From the NCBI GenBank assembly GCA_036346275.1, contig CM070717.1, positions 4,585,178-4,649,177 on the forward strand: 64,000 nt of DNA. Reading direction: 5' to 3'. Positions 34,901-47,049 of this stretch are shown piece by piece. The notes under the pieces are model-generated. The model had not been told where the DNA came from and did not search any database. It was given only the letters and a program-made list of their open reading frames with translations. The position numbers and the translations under genes are program-made. Numbering within the stretch: the stretch's first letter is position 1; every line of letters starts with the position of its first letter. The DNA is from Otatea glauca (lineage: Eukaryota; Streptophyta; Magnoliopsida; Poales; Poaceae).

Positions 34901-36113
34901 TTCGGATGGGGTTCGGGATGAGCTCCTGCAGGCACGAGGGAGCTTCGGGTGAAATGAATTGGAACGAAATGGACTGTGCCAGAAGATTTGGGGTTTTGCC
35001 CTCTTTCGGGTTTTCGCCGGAATTGGAGAAGATGACAATAGCAGCGGCGGAATGGTTGGCACAGGGGCTAGCTGGGTCGGCTGCGACGAGAGAGGTGCCT
35101 TTTATATGGGCTCAAAGGCGGTTTAGCGCGGGCGGTGCGCGAAGAACCGAGAGGCGGCGTCTCTGCGCGCGAGAGAGAGAGGGGAGAGGGGAGAAGAACG
35201 TGGCTGGGAGGCTGACACGCAGGGGCCAGGTGGCAGCGACTGTCGGCTGAGCTGGCTCACTGACAGCCCGGGCCCACATGTCAGCGACGGCAAGAAAAGA
35301 ACTCTGGAGAAGGCTCACGACTGAACGGGATAGAAACGGGGTTTTTGACAGTCAAAACAAAGCAAAATTTTATAAAATTTTTACCATAGGTCGGCAAGGT
35401 TAGTACCATCCTCCTGCAAATTTTTTGCTATTTTATGATGCATAAATTTTTTATAAAATTCTGACATTGCAACAGTTGCTGCACTGCCCACTCGGTTTTT
35501 CTTTTAATTTGCGATGTAAATTAAGTTATTATTTTACAAAACTTTTTATGATAGTTTGAAATGGTATTATATACCTTCCATAAAAATTAAAGATTTTAAT
35601 TATTAATATTTAATTTTTAAAAATCCTGACATTACTGTTTTCCAGATTATTCATTCACTGTTTTTTGAATTTTTAAAATTATAAAATTAATTATTAAATT
35701 CTTGATATTTTTACCGGAGTTTGATAATGTTTTGATGTCAGCAAGATAAAAATTTTGGGTCAGGATGACCTACAGATATTTTTACCAAATTGTTTTACCA
35801 TTTTACCCTGAGATATTTACTCATGATTATCTTTGATTAAAATTTATTTTTACTAATTCAGCTTACCCACCGCCTTAAACAAGCTGAGGAGAGCCCTCAG
35901 ATATTTTTGGGAACTTTGGTAAATTTTTGTTGAATTAACATTTTTACTTTTTACCATTTTCTATTTACCATATTCTTTGTTTCACTTTCTTGCATAAAGA
36001 AAAGCCAAAAGAATATACAGAAAATCCAGAAAAAAATTCAGAAATTTCGAAAATAATACACAAAAGATTTTTATTTCCTTTTTCTTTATTTTATGATTTT
36101 TGAGGCTGTTACA
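31993..36113 (-). repeat. TE-5 3' LTR
   Basis: On the minus strand it begins TGTAACAGCC (36113) and ends GGGGGCCTTACA (31993). It matches 42112-46214 closely apart from a GC-rich block at about 34165-34490, plus a smaller patch at 34646-34730, where the two copies differ strongly. A TATA-like CCATATAAAA (minus) lies at 35101-35110. ORFs at 34064-35250 fall in this GC-rich part, are not kept between LTR copies and are not called. Confidence 0.93.
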
Positions 36114-36131
36114 GATCTACCCCCTTACAGA
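36114..36131 (-). other. TE-5 polypurine tract
   Basis: On the minus strand TTCTGTAAGGGGGTAGATC directly precedes the LTR start TGTAACAGCC. Confidence 0.75.
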
Positions 36132-36158
36132 AATCTCGTCCCCGAGATTTGGAGATGA

Positions 36159-39100
36159 CTAGAAGAAATCGGGGAACTCTTGTCGAAGATGATCTTCCCT
36201 TTCCCAGGTAGCTTTGTCTTCAGTATGATTGCTCCATTGCACCTTCAACATCTTGATGGTCTTGTTTGTCGTTCGGCTTCCTCCAAGATACGAACTGGAT
36301 GCTCCCGATAAGATAAATCTGGCTGAAGATCTATCCCTTCCAAATCAGCGAGGTCGGAGGGAACACGAAGGCATTTCTTAAGCTGAGATACATGGAAGAC
36401 GTTATGGACGTCAGATAGTTGAGGTGGCAATTCTAACTGATATGCCATCTCACCCATCTTTCCAATAATCTGGTAAGGTCCAATGAATCGAGGAGCCAAT
36501 TTCCCACGGATTTGAAATCGACGAACTCCACGGAGAGGCGAGACTTTAAGGTAGACATGGTCACCAATTTCAAAACTGAGTTCACGACGACGATTGTCGG
36601 CATAACTCTTTTGACGAGATTGAGCTTCTTTTAGTCGACTTCTGATCATGTCCACTTGCTCTTGAGCTTCTTGAATAAGATCTGGGCCGAAGAATTTTCT
36701 TTCTCCAACTTCAGACCAGAAAAGAGGGGTTCGACATTTCCTTCCATACAGCGCTTCAAAAGGCGACACTTGCAGACTAGATTGGAAACTGTTATTATAA
36801 GAGAATTCGGCAAAAGCCAAACTTTTCTCCTAATTAGAGCCGTATGATAGCACACAGGCTCTTAACATGTCTTCCAAAATTTGATTGGTCCTTTCCGTTT
36901 GTCCATCAGTCTGAGGATGATAAGCCGTACTGAAATTCAGCTTAGTACCCAGAAGACGGTGCAAACTTTCCCAGAAACGAGAAGTAAACTGGGAACCTCG
37001 GTCAGAAACAATTGTCTTCGGGACGCCATGAAGACGGACAATATTCTCCAGATACAACTCGGCAAGCTTATCTCCAGAATGAGTCTTAACCGGAATAAAG
37101 TGAGCCACTTTAGTTAGACGGTCAACGATTACCCATATGGAATCATGCCCTTTCCTGGTTCTTGGCAAACCAGTAATAAAATCCATGCTAACGTCTTCCC
37201 ATTTCCACTCTGGTATCTTCAAAGGCTGCAGAAGTCCTGTGGGACGTTGATGCTCGGCTTTGACACGCTGACACACATCACAGACTGCGACATATGCAGC
37301 GACATCCTTTTTCAAACCGGGCCACCAATATTCCCATCGAAGATCTTGATACATCTTTGTACTTCCAGGGTGAATTGAGAGGGGAGACTCATGGGCTTCT
37401 TTGAGAATCAACTCTTTCAATTCTGGGTCATCAAGAACATATATTCGATTTTCGAACATAAGCACTTCATCTGAACTTTCATGAAATTTAGACTCCTTTC
37501 CTTGCTTCAATTCTTCACGGATTTTGATAATTGCTTCATCCTTGAGCTGAGCAGCTTTAATCTGGGACTTAAGGGTTGGTTGCACCTCTAATGCGACCAA
37601 ACAACATCTTTCGACAACTCCCAAATTAAGCTTTTGGAACTCTTTTACCAGATCGGATTGATCGGTCAAAGATGAAACCGAAAGACAATGAAGCTTTCGA
37701 CTTAGAGCATCTGCTAAGACATTGGCTTTACCAGGATGGTATTGAATGCTAAGGTCGTAATCTTTTATCAACTCTAGCCATCTTCGTTGTCTTAAATTTA
37801 GATCAGGCTGGGTGAAGAAATATTTCAGACTCTTATGATCGGTGAATATACTGCATTTATTTCCAATCAGGTAATGACGCCAATTTTTCAGAGCGTGCAC
37901 TACCGCAGCTAACTCCAGATCATGAGTCGGATAATTGAGTTCATGAGGTCGCAACTGACGAGAGGCGTAAGCTACGACTTTTCCTTCTTGCATAAGCACA
38001 CACCCAAGCCCATTCTTGGAGGCATCACAATAAACATCAAAGCTTTTGTGGACATCGGGTAACACTAGCACAGGTGCTGTTGTTAGCCTTTTCTTTAATT
38101 GCTGAAAGCTTTCTTCGCACTCAGGTGTCCACTCAAACTTCTTTTCTTTCTTGAGGAGCTGAGTCAAAGGACGAGCGATTTTGGAGAAGTTCTCGATAAA
38201 GCGACGATAATATCCCGCTGCACAGAAAACTTGAATTTTGGAACAGATGAGGGCTTCCTACTAGAACAGCTTTGACTTTACTGGGATCAACGGAAATACC
38301 ACCTTTCGAAAGAATATGACCAAGGAAAGCAACTTCTTTTAGCCAAAATTCGCACTTCTCGAATTTGGCATAAAGCTTATGCTCTCGAAGCTTTTCAAGG
38401 ACTTTACGCAAATGATGCGCATGATCTTCTTCGGATTTGGAATAGACAAGAATATCATCGATGAATACCACTACGAACTTATCTAAATACTCCATGAAAA
38501 CTTTATTCATGAGGCACATAAAATTAGCAGGAGCATTTGTAAGTCCGAAAGACATTACGGTATATTCATATAGACCGTAACGAGTGGTAAAAGCGGTTTT
38601 AGGAATATCTTCTGGCCTGATCTTCAATTGATAGCACCCATGTCTTAAATCAATTTTCGAAAAGATTTGAGCACCAGTCAATTGATCGAACAAATCATCC
38701 ATACGAGGCAAAGGATATTTGTTCTTAATGGTGACATCATTCAAGGCGCGATAGTCCACGCACATGCGTATTCCACCGTCCTTTTTGGGCACAAAAAGAA
38801 CTGGACTACCCCAAGGAGAAGAACTAGGTCGAATAAAACCTTTTCTTAATTGCTCTTGAATTTGATTCTTTAGTTCGACTAACTCATCAGGGGGCATTCG
38901 ATAAGGACGCTTGGATATAGGCGCTGTCCCAGGAACAAGGTTTATGACAAACTCTATATCCCTATCTGGAGGCAGGCCTGGCAATTCATCCGGAAAGACA
39001 TCAGAAAATTCGGAGACAATTGGAATCTGGCTAAGATCTTTCATTATGGCTGAACAAAGAGAAGCTTGAGAATTTGAAGAACTTTGGATGGAAGAAAAAT

Positions 39101-40772
39101 GAACTGGAATCCCTTCAGGGCTAACCAAAGAAATGGATCGATTGGCACAGTCTATGCATCCTTTGAACTTAGACAACCAATCCATACCAAGGATCACTTC
39201 TAACCCTGAGGTTTCTATAAGGAAAAGGTCGGCATGAAACACGACTCCATTTATCTCAATGCTAACCTTAGGGCAAAACTTAATTGAATTCATGACTGAA
39301 CCAGGGGAATAGATTATCATTTTGGTAGAGAGGAGATCAATTTCTAAGTTATTCTGGTTGGCAAATTTCTTTGAAATAAACGAGTGCGATGCTCCAGAAT
39401 CAAACAATACCAAAGTATGTACCGAGTGCACAGGAAACATACCCAGTACCACATCTCGCACTTCGCTTGCTTCTTCAGCGGTCACATGATGAAGACGACC
39501 ACTACTCGCATTGCGATTAAGAGCTGCAGCAGGCTTGATAACCTGAGAATTCCCAGCATTTGAAGGTCGACCTGGGGGCCTCTGAACTCCCTGCGACGAC
39601 TGCTGCCCTGGCGCTTGACCTCTTTTAGTGCAGGCATTTGCATAATGCCCACGCTCTTTACAATGATAGCAGGTCACACCGGCGGCTTGATTCTGAGTCC
39701 CCGAAGTCTTCCCTTCATTGCCGCTCGAGGGTCGAGCAGAAGGCTGCGGGGGTCGGGGTGCCTGACCTTGACGCCTCTGCTGCTGCTGCTGACGAGGCGG
39801 AGGAGGTCGAACATTGGTCGGAGGACCAACGCGCGGCCTCGGCAAACTTGGACCGGCGGCTTTCCGCGCCATCCACTTTCTCTTTCGGCTTTCCATAACA
39901 TCACGCGAACTATGCTCGGCGATTATAGCCTTGTCCACGAGTGTTTGGAAGTCATGAAAGTCGTGAATGGCGAGAAGATGCTTAACTTCATTATTCAGAT
40001 TGTCCCGGAAGTGCTCAATTCTTCGGGCTTCTGAACTGACTTCTGATGACGCATAGCGAGCAAGGTAATTAAAGCGGTGAAGATACTCCATTACGGACAT
40101 ATTTTTTCCTTGACGCAAGTCAAGAAATTCCCGTCTTTTCAAATTCACCAAGCTCGAGGGAATATGCGTCTTCCTGAAAGCTTCTTGGAAAACATCCCAA
40201 GTAATCTCTTGATCTTGGGGCCTTGCCGCTTGAAAATTTTCCCACCAGACCGCAGCGGCTCCCTGGAGTTGGTACGATGCATAAAGGACCTTCTCATGAT
40301 CATTGCATTGAGCAATGGTCAGCTTGCTCCCAATAGCTCGTAACCAATCATCCGCGTCCAGGGGATCTGATGAAGATGAAAAGGTGGGAGGCCGAGTCTT
40401 CAAAAATTCTCCCAACTTGGACTGATGGGAGGCTTCACCAACACCGGGCCTAGAACTTGCAGCTCCTAGGTTGGCCGTATTCTGGACCAACTGTTGGAGT
40501 AACAGGGTATTCGTCTGGCGACCCTGTTCTATCATCGCAAGCACTTGGGCCATAGTTGGTGGCCCTGGCAACTGCCCCTCCGGAACTTCTTCTTCTTGAA
40601 CTTGAGGAGGCGGCGAATCTCGACGACTTGGACGACGCAACGAAGATCCTCGAACTGTCGTCGGATGGACTGGATTGGGCTGGGCTGGAGTGGCCGAAGT
40701 CACTCGCCGCGGGTGAGTTTTCGGGGTTTCCTCACTCCCCAGAATCTCATCCAAAGATCGGGTAACAGGCAT
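36159..40772 (-). pseudogene. gag-pol: TE-5 gag-pro-pol with chromodomain, near-complete
   Basis: ATG 40772 is chosen because a splice-acceptor-like TCTTGTTCCAG directly precedes it. Residues are counted from three codons upstream: capsid about 120-300 (ADDWL, AVWWENF), zinc knuckle 371-384 (CYHCKERGHYANAC), protease DSGA 461-464, reverse transcriptase about 600-840 with FIDD at 773-776. A frameshift at about 38230-38260 leads into the frame with RNase H (YCDASKNGL, TDHKSLKYFF), HHCC finger and integrase core (VDRLTK, SDRGSQF, TERTNQ). TAG at 36830-36832 replaces a probable Trp. Another frameshift at about 36270 precedes an otherwise intact chromodomain (KMLKVQWSNHTEDKATW) ending at 36159. 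It would make the capsid, cDNA synthesis and integration proteins, but the three lesions prevent one product. Confidence 0.92.
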
Positions 40773-41075
40773 CTGGAACAAGATTATTAATGAATTAACA
40801 GATAAGATCTGATTTAATTTTAATCTTAATTGTTACCAAATGTTTTAAAAGCACCACTTGATTATTACTGTTAAGGATCACAACATCGTAAAAATATTAA
40901 CCGAAAGTTAAATATTTACGAGTAGGAACCAAAAACACACAAAACAATATTAAACAAGAGCTTTATTTCAACTTTATAATATTCACAACAAAACCCAACA
41001 TTTATTTTTTTAACGTTACTACATAAAAGGGCACAACCAAAAACTTCTTCTAACACTACTCATCATCTAGCAAAC
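40773..41075 (-). other. TE-5 spacer between ORF0 and gag
   Basis: This is 303 bases of AT-rich sequence without an ORF. It ends in CTTGTTCCAG immediately before the gag ATG, a good candidate 3' splice site (AG at 40774-40773). Confidence 0.5.
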
Positions 41076-41834
41076 TCATGGACTATTACTATCCCTACGA
41101 CTAGAACTCTCGGCGTCAGGGGGATAAGGAGTCTCCCGATAGCGATGCTCCTGCGGCGTCTGGGGGCGCCGCGGAGGAAAACTATGGGGGTCTACCTGGA
41201 TGCTCGGCAATCTAGGGTGACTCCCTATCACTGACATCCTCGCCTGGCGACACCTAGGTGGTGCTGGGGTGTCGTCGGGCACAGGTGTCTGAGGAAATTG
41301 CCCTAGAACTGAGCGAGGAACAATACCTTTGTCAACACAGGGGGCGATGGCATTCTCTAGGAATGCTATACGGCGACGCGCCTCCCTGTATTCAGTTACT
41401 GCCTGATGGCAATACTGGTCAGAGGCATTTATGAATTCCACTTGGTTACGCAGGGTGGAATTTTGTAACCCAGTGGCATCCATATAGCTATTCTCCCCAC
41501 CTGGTGGCTGGGAAGGAATCCTCCTATATACCACTGCCAGTTCAGGTAAGGTGTGGCGCAAACTGACAACGGCCATATAGGCGGCTTCATTTATGGCCAT
41601 CATGAGGGAAGATCCAGGACCCTCAAAAGACAAAAACTCTTCACTATCTTCATCTCGGGTAGGGATATCCACCCTAGCTATGTATTCCACAGAGACAGAG
41701 CTAACTGCCGCGTGGAATACTATATATCGTGGATTTTGGGGAAAATGGGCGAATTCTAGCAAACGAGCAAGAATCCCTGCCATGCCAGAATTCTCCCTAT
41801 TAGTGGAAGTGTAACATGGGGTATATCCGCCCAT
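41076..41834 (-). CDS. TE-5 ORF0: dsRBD-like ORF upstream of gag, 252 aa, intact
   Basis: The first ATG (41834-41832) directly follows GTGCAG, a splice-acceptor-like sequence. The N-terminal part fits an alpha-beta-beta-beta-alpha order: helix GILARLLEF, then P-R-Y-I-V, then YIARVDI, then LSFEGPG, then helix MAINEAAYMAVVSL. This resembles the double-stranded-RNA-binding motif, whose signature ends A-x-x-x-A-A-x-x-A-L. A short helical or coiled segment follows (REARRRIAFLENAI, about 155-170), then a Pro/Arg-rich tail (about 190-250). TE-1 and TE-4 have related ORFs at the same site. The frame is fully open in TE-5 although gag-pol is damaged. I do not recognise a named family; RNA binding is inferred. 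Confidence 0.65.
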   Translation of the reverse strand: MGGYTPCYTSTNRENSGMAGILARLLEFAHFPQNPRYIVFHAAVSSVSVEYIARVDIPTRDEDSEEFLSFEGPGSSLMMAINEAAYMAVVSLRHTLPELAVVYRRIPSQPPGGENSYMDATGLQNSTLRNQVEFINASDQYCHQAVTEYREARRRIAFLENAIAPCVDKGIVPRSVLGQFPQTPVPDDTPAPPRCRQARMSVIGSHPRLPSIQVDPHSFPPRRPQTPQEHRYRETPYPPDAESSSRRDSNSP

Positions 41835-42068
41835 CTGCACATTTAACAAGGAATTAGTATTCCTGATTAAATGTAAGACAGTAAAGTAATTTTTGGAGGA
41901 AAAGATTCTAGTAGAAATTTAAAAACAGAAAAGAGTCATTAATAGGTATACGCATAATCAAAAGAGAAGTTTCATGCATATAAAGAATAGATAGGTAAGA
42001 TGTCCTAATTCAAAATTTTAGTTCGTTTGGATCCTATTGTCAAGTTTTAAGTTTTTATTACTCCCAGA

Positions 42069-42078
42069 CTACCTAAGG
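42069..42078 (-). other. Candidate 5' splice site in TE-5 leader
   Basis: On the minus strand, CCTTAG/GTAGTC lies about 20 bases after the primer site, matching the motif at the same place in TE-1. Paired acceptors would be the CAG before ORF0 (41837-41835) and the CAG before gag (40775-40773). Confidence 0.45.
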
Positions 42079-42095
42079 TTTCCTACAGTCAGCAT

Positions 42096-42108
42096 GGCTC
42101 TGATACCA
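42096..42108 (-). other. TE-5 primer-binding site (initiator tRNA-Met)
   Basis: TGGTATCAGAGCC on the minus strand is the complement of the plant initiator tRNA-Met 3' end, 3 bases after the 5' LTR. Confidence 0.92.
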
Positions 42109-42111
42109 ACT

Positions 42112-45100
42112 TGTAAGGCCCCCATTTTTGATAAATGAATACCAAAAATGGATACCATGTGCATCTGATACTAGTCCCATGATCGATAGCTAAATGCGCA
42201 CAAACACAAATTGATATCACAGTCATACACAAACTTTATTACACAGCGGAAGTAAGATTACATATTATTTTTACAAAACCAAAAGTAAAACTGCAGTGGA
42301 GACAAACTCCTATAGTATGCCATTTATCCCATTGTTCCATAGGCAACTGACAAGGAAAAATCCTTAGAAAAAGTCATCGTTAAATTCCTCGTATCCTGCA
42401 TCAACGTAAGAATCGTCGGGGAAATCTGTTTCTTCACCTAAAAACATCAACAGTGGCAAGTTGAGTACTTACGTACTCGCAAGACTTATGCAAATCCTAG
42501 AATACATGCAGGCCATTCCAATGAAAGGCTAATAAGGTTGATTTGCATAAAGCTGGTTTGAAATGTAAATACGGAATAATAGATTGCAAAATGGAATTTA
42601 AACAAAAGCAATTGAATACTGAAGTAAGGAGAAGTAAAAATTAATAATTCACAAATGCTTGAGTATTATGACCATATTTAAAACCATTTCCACTACACAA
42701 GTGGAAAATTAGCAACACATGGTAGAGACCATAGTTTAAGAAAATAATCAAAACAGCTAACTATGTGATGACTTTACCAAGTGTCCATAACCTCGGACAC
42801 GGCTAATCGATTAGTTTTACACTCTGCAGAGGTATCTGACTTTCCCACAAGACATGACTGACTCTTTGAGCAATCGATATTTGCACTGCCGCCTTTGGTG
42901 TGCCGCAGAGAGTCATGTTATAACTTTTACATTCTTTAAACCTAACTTTGCACCAGCACGGTGATGATAAACCCATTCTGTGGTGTAAGAACTCAGAGCA
43001 TAGAAATGATGGAACTACCCACATTATGGTGTACACCGTTATATTGGTAGACGTTTAATCTATGATCACCTCGGTTTGGACGTCCCGTCGAGCAATTCAT
43101 TAAGAAACAGCTCGTACTACTCCGGCCTTCCAAGTGCAAAGCTAGTTTTAAACAACTTAATAAGCTAGAGTTGTCCCATACCAGCACTTGTGGTTGTATG
43201 AATATTCTTGGCTTGAAAATAACCCATAGTTCGGTCCTTAATCCGACACGGGCAATAATCTCCACCCTACACTACGTGCAAAGACATGCACTTTCGGCTA
43301 TTGCCAATAATTGCCCGCATCTAAACCATAGTTTTATTTTCATTTCATCCAAAATACCAATCATAAAGAAAGGTCATACCCATTAAATGGCATATCCAAC
43401 ATTTTTAATCATGTTAAGGTTTTGTGTTTGTTTAAGCATGGCTAAGCATGACACTAGGTGTGAGCAACTCAAATTGACATCAAGTACTGTCTATGTTATT
43501 CTAGGGTTATCAAGGTTCACAAATCCATACTTATCAAGGAAGTTCTATGAAACTACAGGTACAACTACCATTACCCACAAAATAGCAGGCTTTAATAAAA
43601 GTAACGCATGCAGTAAAACATTTAATTAAAACATTTATAAAACTGGGTTCAATATGATCAAAGGGGTTTTACTTGCCTTGTTGAGTATCCTCGACTTCAA
43701 ACTCCTGGTCGTCGAATACACCGGGTTCGTCGGATTCTACACGTCGTATGGCGACATATAGTAAATACCAAATTTCAATAAGGACAAAAAGGAATCAGAT
43801 GGAAATATTCAAATAAAATGATTTCACGAATTCAGGAATAGTTACATGAGTTATTTGTTTTCATTGGCCATTTAAAGATTTAATCTATTTAAACCATTAT
43901 TGCATTATTTTCTACTCATTTTATAACTTAAATTTTTCTTACAACACACCCTAAGTATTTTTATAGATTCTGGTTCCTGAGATTACAAGGATTCTAATAA
44001 AATTTATTTTACTAAATTTGGAGGTTATTTGCAAAATTTTCATGTATGGCATATTTCTAACCTTTCTTTTGAATTTGAATTCGAATTTCAAATAAAATTC
44101 AATTTTGAAATATTTTTGTATATTATGAATCTACTGAATTTTATATGAATTTAGGAATTTATTTCATCAAATTTGGTTATGTGATTCAAAAGATATGGCT
44201 ATTTGAATGTCTAGGTTTTGAATAAATACTAAAAATCAGAAAACTGCCGAAAATGGAAAGTACGCTTTCGCGCGGAAAACGCGCTTTCCATTTCGGGCGG
44301 AACCGCGCTGAGGCACTGACATGCCGGGCCCAGGTGGCAGCGGCGTGCGCACGCGCTGCGCAACTTCTGTGAGCCCGAGAGGCTGCATGGCGGTGACGAG
44401 TGGGACCCGGCGGCGACTCACGCATGCGCAAGCAAGCCCATGCAGCGGGTCCACTGGTCGTGCGACGCGACGCGAGCCTAAGCGCAGCGGCCGACAGTTG
44501 GGCCCGCTTGGCGGCGACCAGGCGGTCTTGGCTTCGGCTTCGCCGCGGCGAACAGCGTCGGAGGCACGGATCGATTCCACTCGAAGCCACGCATCCGTGC
44601 GAACCGTGGGCGGTTGCGCGGCGGTCTGAGGTGGCCGGAAAGGCGGATTCCACCGACGAGGCTAGGCGGCGGCTCTGGCGAAGCTCGCCGACGGCGGAGC
44701 AAGCCCTCCGGGGTGGAATGGGTTCCACCCTGAGGTTCAGGGCACCCGTGCGCACACTTTGGTGGCGGCGGTGGCACGAGGCTCGCAGCGCACGCCATCG
44801 TGTGGGCGGCGGCAATGGTCGGCGGCGACGCAAAACTAGAGCTAACCAAGCTTCATTCTCACTCAGATGGGCACCTGCGCGACTCAAGGAACCAATTTCA
44901 TCAATCGCTTTGAAGAATGAATGAAGGAGGAAGGCTCTCACCGTGCGCGGCGGCGGCGGAAGGAAGAACGCGGCGGAGAAGCTCGCCGGGAAAGAAAGGT
45001 CTTCGGATGGGGTTCGGGATGAGCTCCTGCAGGCACGAGGGAGTTTCGGGTGAAATGAATTGGAACGAAATGGACTGTGGCAGAAGATTTGGGGTTTTGC

Positions 45101-46214
45101 CCTCTTTCGGGTTTTCGCCGGAATTGGAGAAGATGACAATAGCAGCGGCGGAATGGTTGGCACAGGGGCTAGCTGGGTCGGCTGCGACGAGAGAGGTGCC
45201 TTTTATATGGGCTCAAAGGCGGTTTAGCGCGGGCGGTGCGCGAAGAACCGAGAGGCGGCATCTCTGCGCGCGAGAGAGAGCGGGGAGAGGGGAGAAGAAC
45301 GCGGCTGGGAGGCTGACACGCAGGGACCAGGTGGCAGCGACTGTCGGCTGAGCTGGCTCATTGACAGCCCGGGCCCACATGTCAGCGACGGCAAGAAAAG
45401 AACTCTGGAGAAGGCTCACGACTGAACGGGATAGAAACGGGGTTTTTGACAGTCAAAACAAAGAAAAATTTTATAAACTTTTTACCATAGGTCGGCAAGG
45501 ATATTTCCAGCCTTCTAAAAAATTTTTGCAATTTTATGATGCATACAAATTTTTATAAAATTCTGACATTGCAACAGTTGCTGCACTGCCCACTCAGTTT
45601 TTCTTTTAATTTGCGATGTAAATGAAGTTATTATTTTACAAAAATTGTTATGATAGTTTGAAATGGTATTCTATACCTTCCGTAAAAATTACAGATTTTA
45701 ATTATTAATATTTAATTTTTTAAAATTCTGACATTACTGTTTCCAGATTATTCATTCACTGTTTTTTGAATTTTTAAAATTAAAAATTAATTAGTAAATT
45801 CTTGATATTTTTACTGGATGTTGATACTGTTTTGTTGTCGGCAAGATAAAAATTTTGGGTCAGGATGACCTACAAATAGTTTTACCAAATTGTTTTACCA
45901 TTTTACCCTGAGATATTTACTCATGATTATCTTTGATTAAAATTTATTTTTACTAATTCAGCGTACCCACCGCCTTAAGCAAGCTGAGGAGAGCCCTCAG
46001 ATATTTTTGTGAACTTTGGTAAATTTTTGTTGAATTAACATTTTTACTTTTTACCATTTTCTATTTACCATATTCTTTGTTTCACTTTCTTGCATAAAGA
46101 AAAGCCAAAAGAATATACAGAAAATCCAGAAAAAAAATTCAGAAATTTCGAAAATAATACACAAAAGATTTTTATTTCCTTTTTCTTTATTATATGATTT
46201 TTGCGGCTGTTACA
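42112..46214 (-). repeat. TE-5 5' LTR
   Basis: It begins TGTAACAGCC (46214) and ends GGGCCTTACA (42112) on the minus strand. It pairs with 31993-36113. The region 44290-44608 is strikingly different from its partner while flanking parts are almost identical. A long ORF (45163 to 44186) starts just after the TATA box, but the frame is not kept in the other LTR. Confidence 0.93.
45201..45210 (-). promoter_or_regulatory. TATA box of TE-5 5' LTR
   Basis: CCATATAAAA on the minus strand lies about 1 kb into the LTR, followed by GGCACCTCTC. The same motif is conserved in the 3' LTR (35101-35110). It is the likely core promoter for the genomic RNA. Confidence 0.6.
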
Positions 46215-47016
46215 GAGGGCTTTTGATCTTTGCAACAATATGCACAAAATGACGCGAACAGAATTTGATTTAGCTCACCGGATCAAAAGTTGGCTCGCCG
46301 GTGTCTTTGGCCGATGTTGGGCTGCGGTTTTCGCGAGTTTTGGAAAGGAAAACGGCATTGAATCAAAGGGGCAAGGTGAGCACGGGGTAGAGGACCGCAA
46401 GACGAAAGTTTTAAGTACCCGCACATCCGGTGAGGTGAAGAAACGCCCGAGATAATGACCGAGCAATAAATTATCATTAACGCTTAATTGCAGCCATTTC
46501 GCTCGGATTAAGGATGTGTAACGGCAGGGTATTTGATCTCCAGTACGACACCGTCACGATGCTTCAGCTCCCACTTGATTTGATGCAGCAATGAGGAAGT
46601 TATGAATATTTTTCTTTTGGACATTAAAGAGGAGAGATACGTGAAAATAAAACAGACACTCGAGGTTGACGATGCTACTGTAGCACTAACAGGTGGGACA
46701 AATGAACAGTGCTAAGAATAGAGCGCGAAGGATAAAATAGCAAGAAGCCTCTAAAAATATTGGAAAAATTCTCAAAAATACTATGGAATATTTGGAACCT
46801 AACAAAATTGGTTTCAGAATTTTTAGAGAATTCTGAAATTGGATTTGAATTTTGGATATCCGGATGAAAATGGAATTTCCGGACGCGAATGCAATATATT
46901 CCATTTTTGGATGGAAAGGAATGTCAGGTTAACTAAAATTCCAAAGAAAACCCAAATCCTTGATTTAATTAATTTAAATTAATTTTTAATAAAAGAACCG
47001 AAAATGGGATGTTACA
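46215..47016 (-). repeat. TE-4 3' LTR, proximal part
   Basis: On the minus strand it begins TGTAACATCCC (47016) and continues to the GAGGG copy at 46215-46219. It matches 54924-55393 of the other LTR, but 46757-47016 has no counterpart there because that LTR is truncated. A 70-base stretch at about 46297-46366 is also absent from the other copy. Confidence 0.88.
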
Positions 47017-47035
47017 AACCTACCCCCTTAGAGAG
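47017..47035 (-). other. TE-4 polypurine tract
   Basis: On the minus strand CTCTAAGGGGGTAGGTT lies directly before TGTAACATCCC. Confidence 0.78.
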
Positions 47036-47049
47036 AATCTCGACCTCAA

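Larger units (their letters stand above)
31993..46214 (-). mobile_element. TE-5: complete Ty3/gypsy chromovirus (Tekay/Del-like)
   Basis: Two LTRs of 4121 and 4103 bp bound a 6-kb interior with primer site, ORF0, gag-pol and polypurine tract. The 5-bp duplication GAGGG lies at 31988-31992 and 46215-46219. The same site is single and uninterrupted in the other TE-4 LTR (54924-54928). It is the youngest element by nesting. Gag-pol has one stop and two frameshifts, so it is not autonomous as read here. Confidence 0.95.

Noticed and set aside
44186..45163. 325-codon minus-strand ORF in the TE-5 5' LTR (197 codons at 34469-35062)
   Set aside because: The frame starts alike in both LTRs but then diverges and breaks; the region is GC-rich and low in complexity. 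Treated as an LTR leader artefact.
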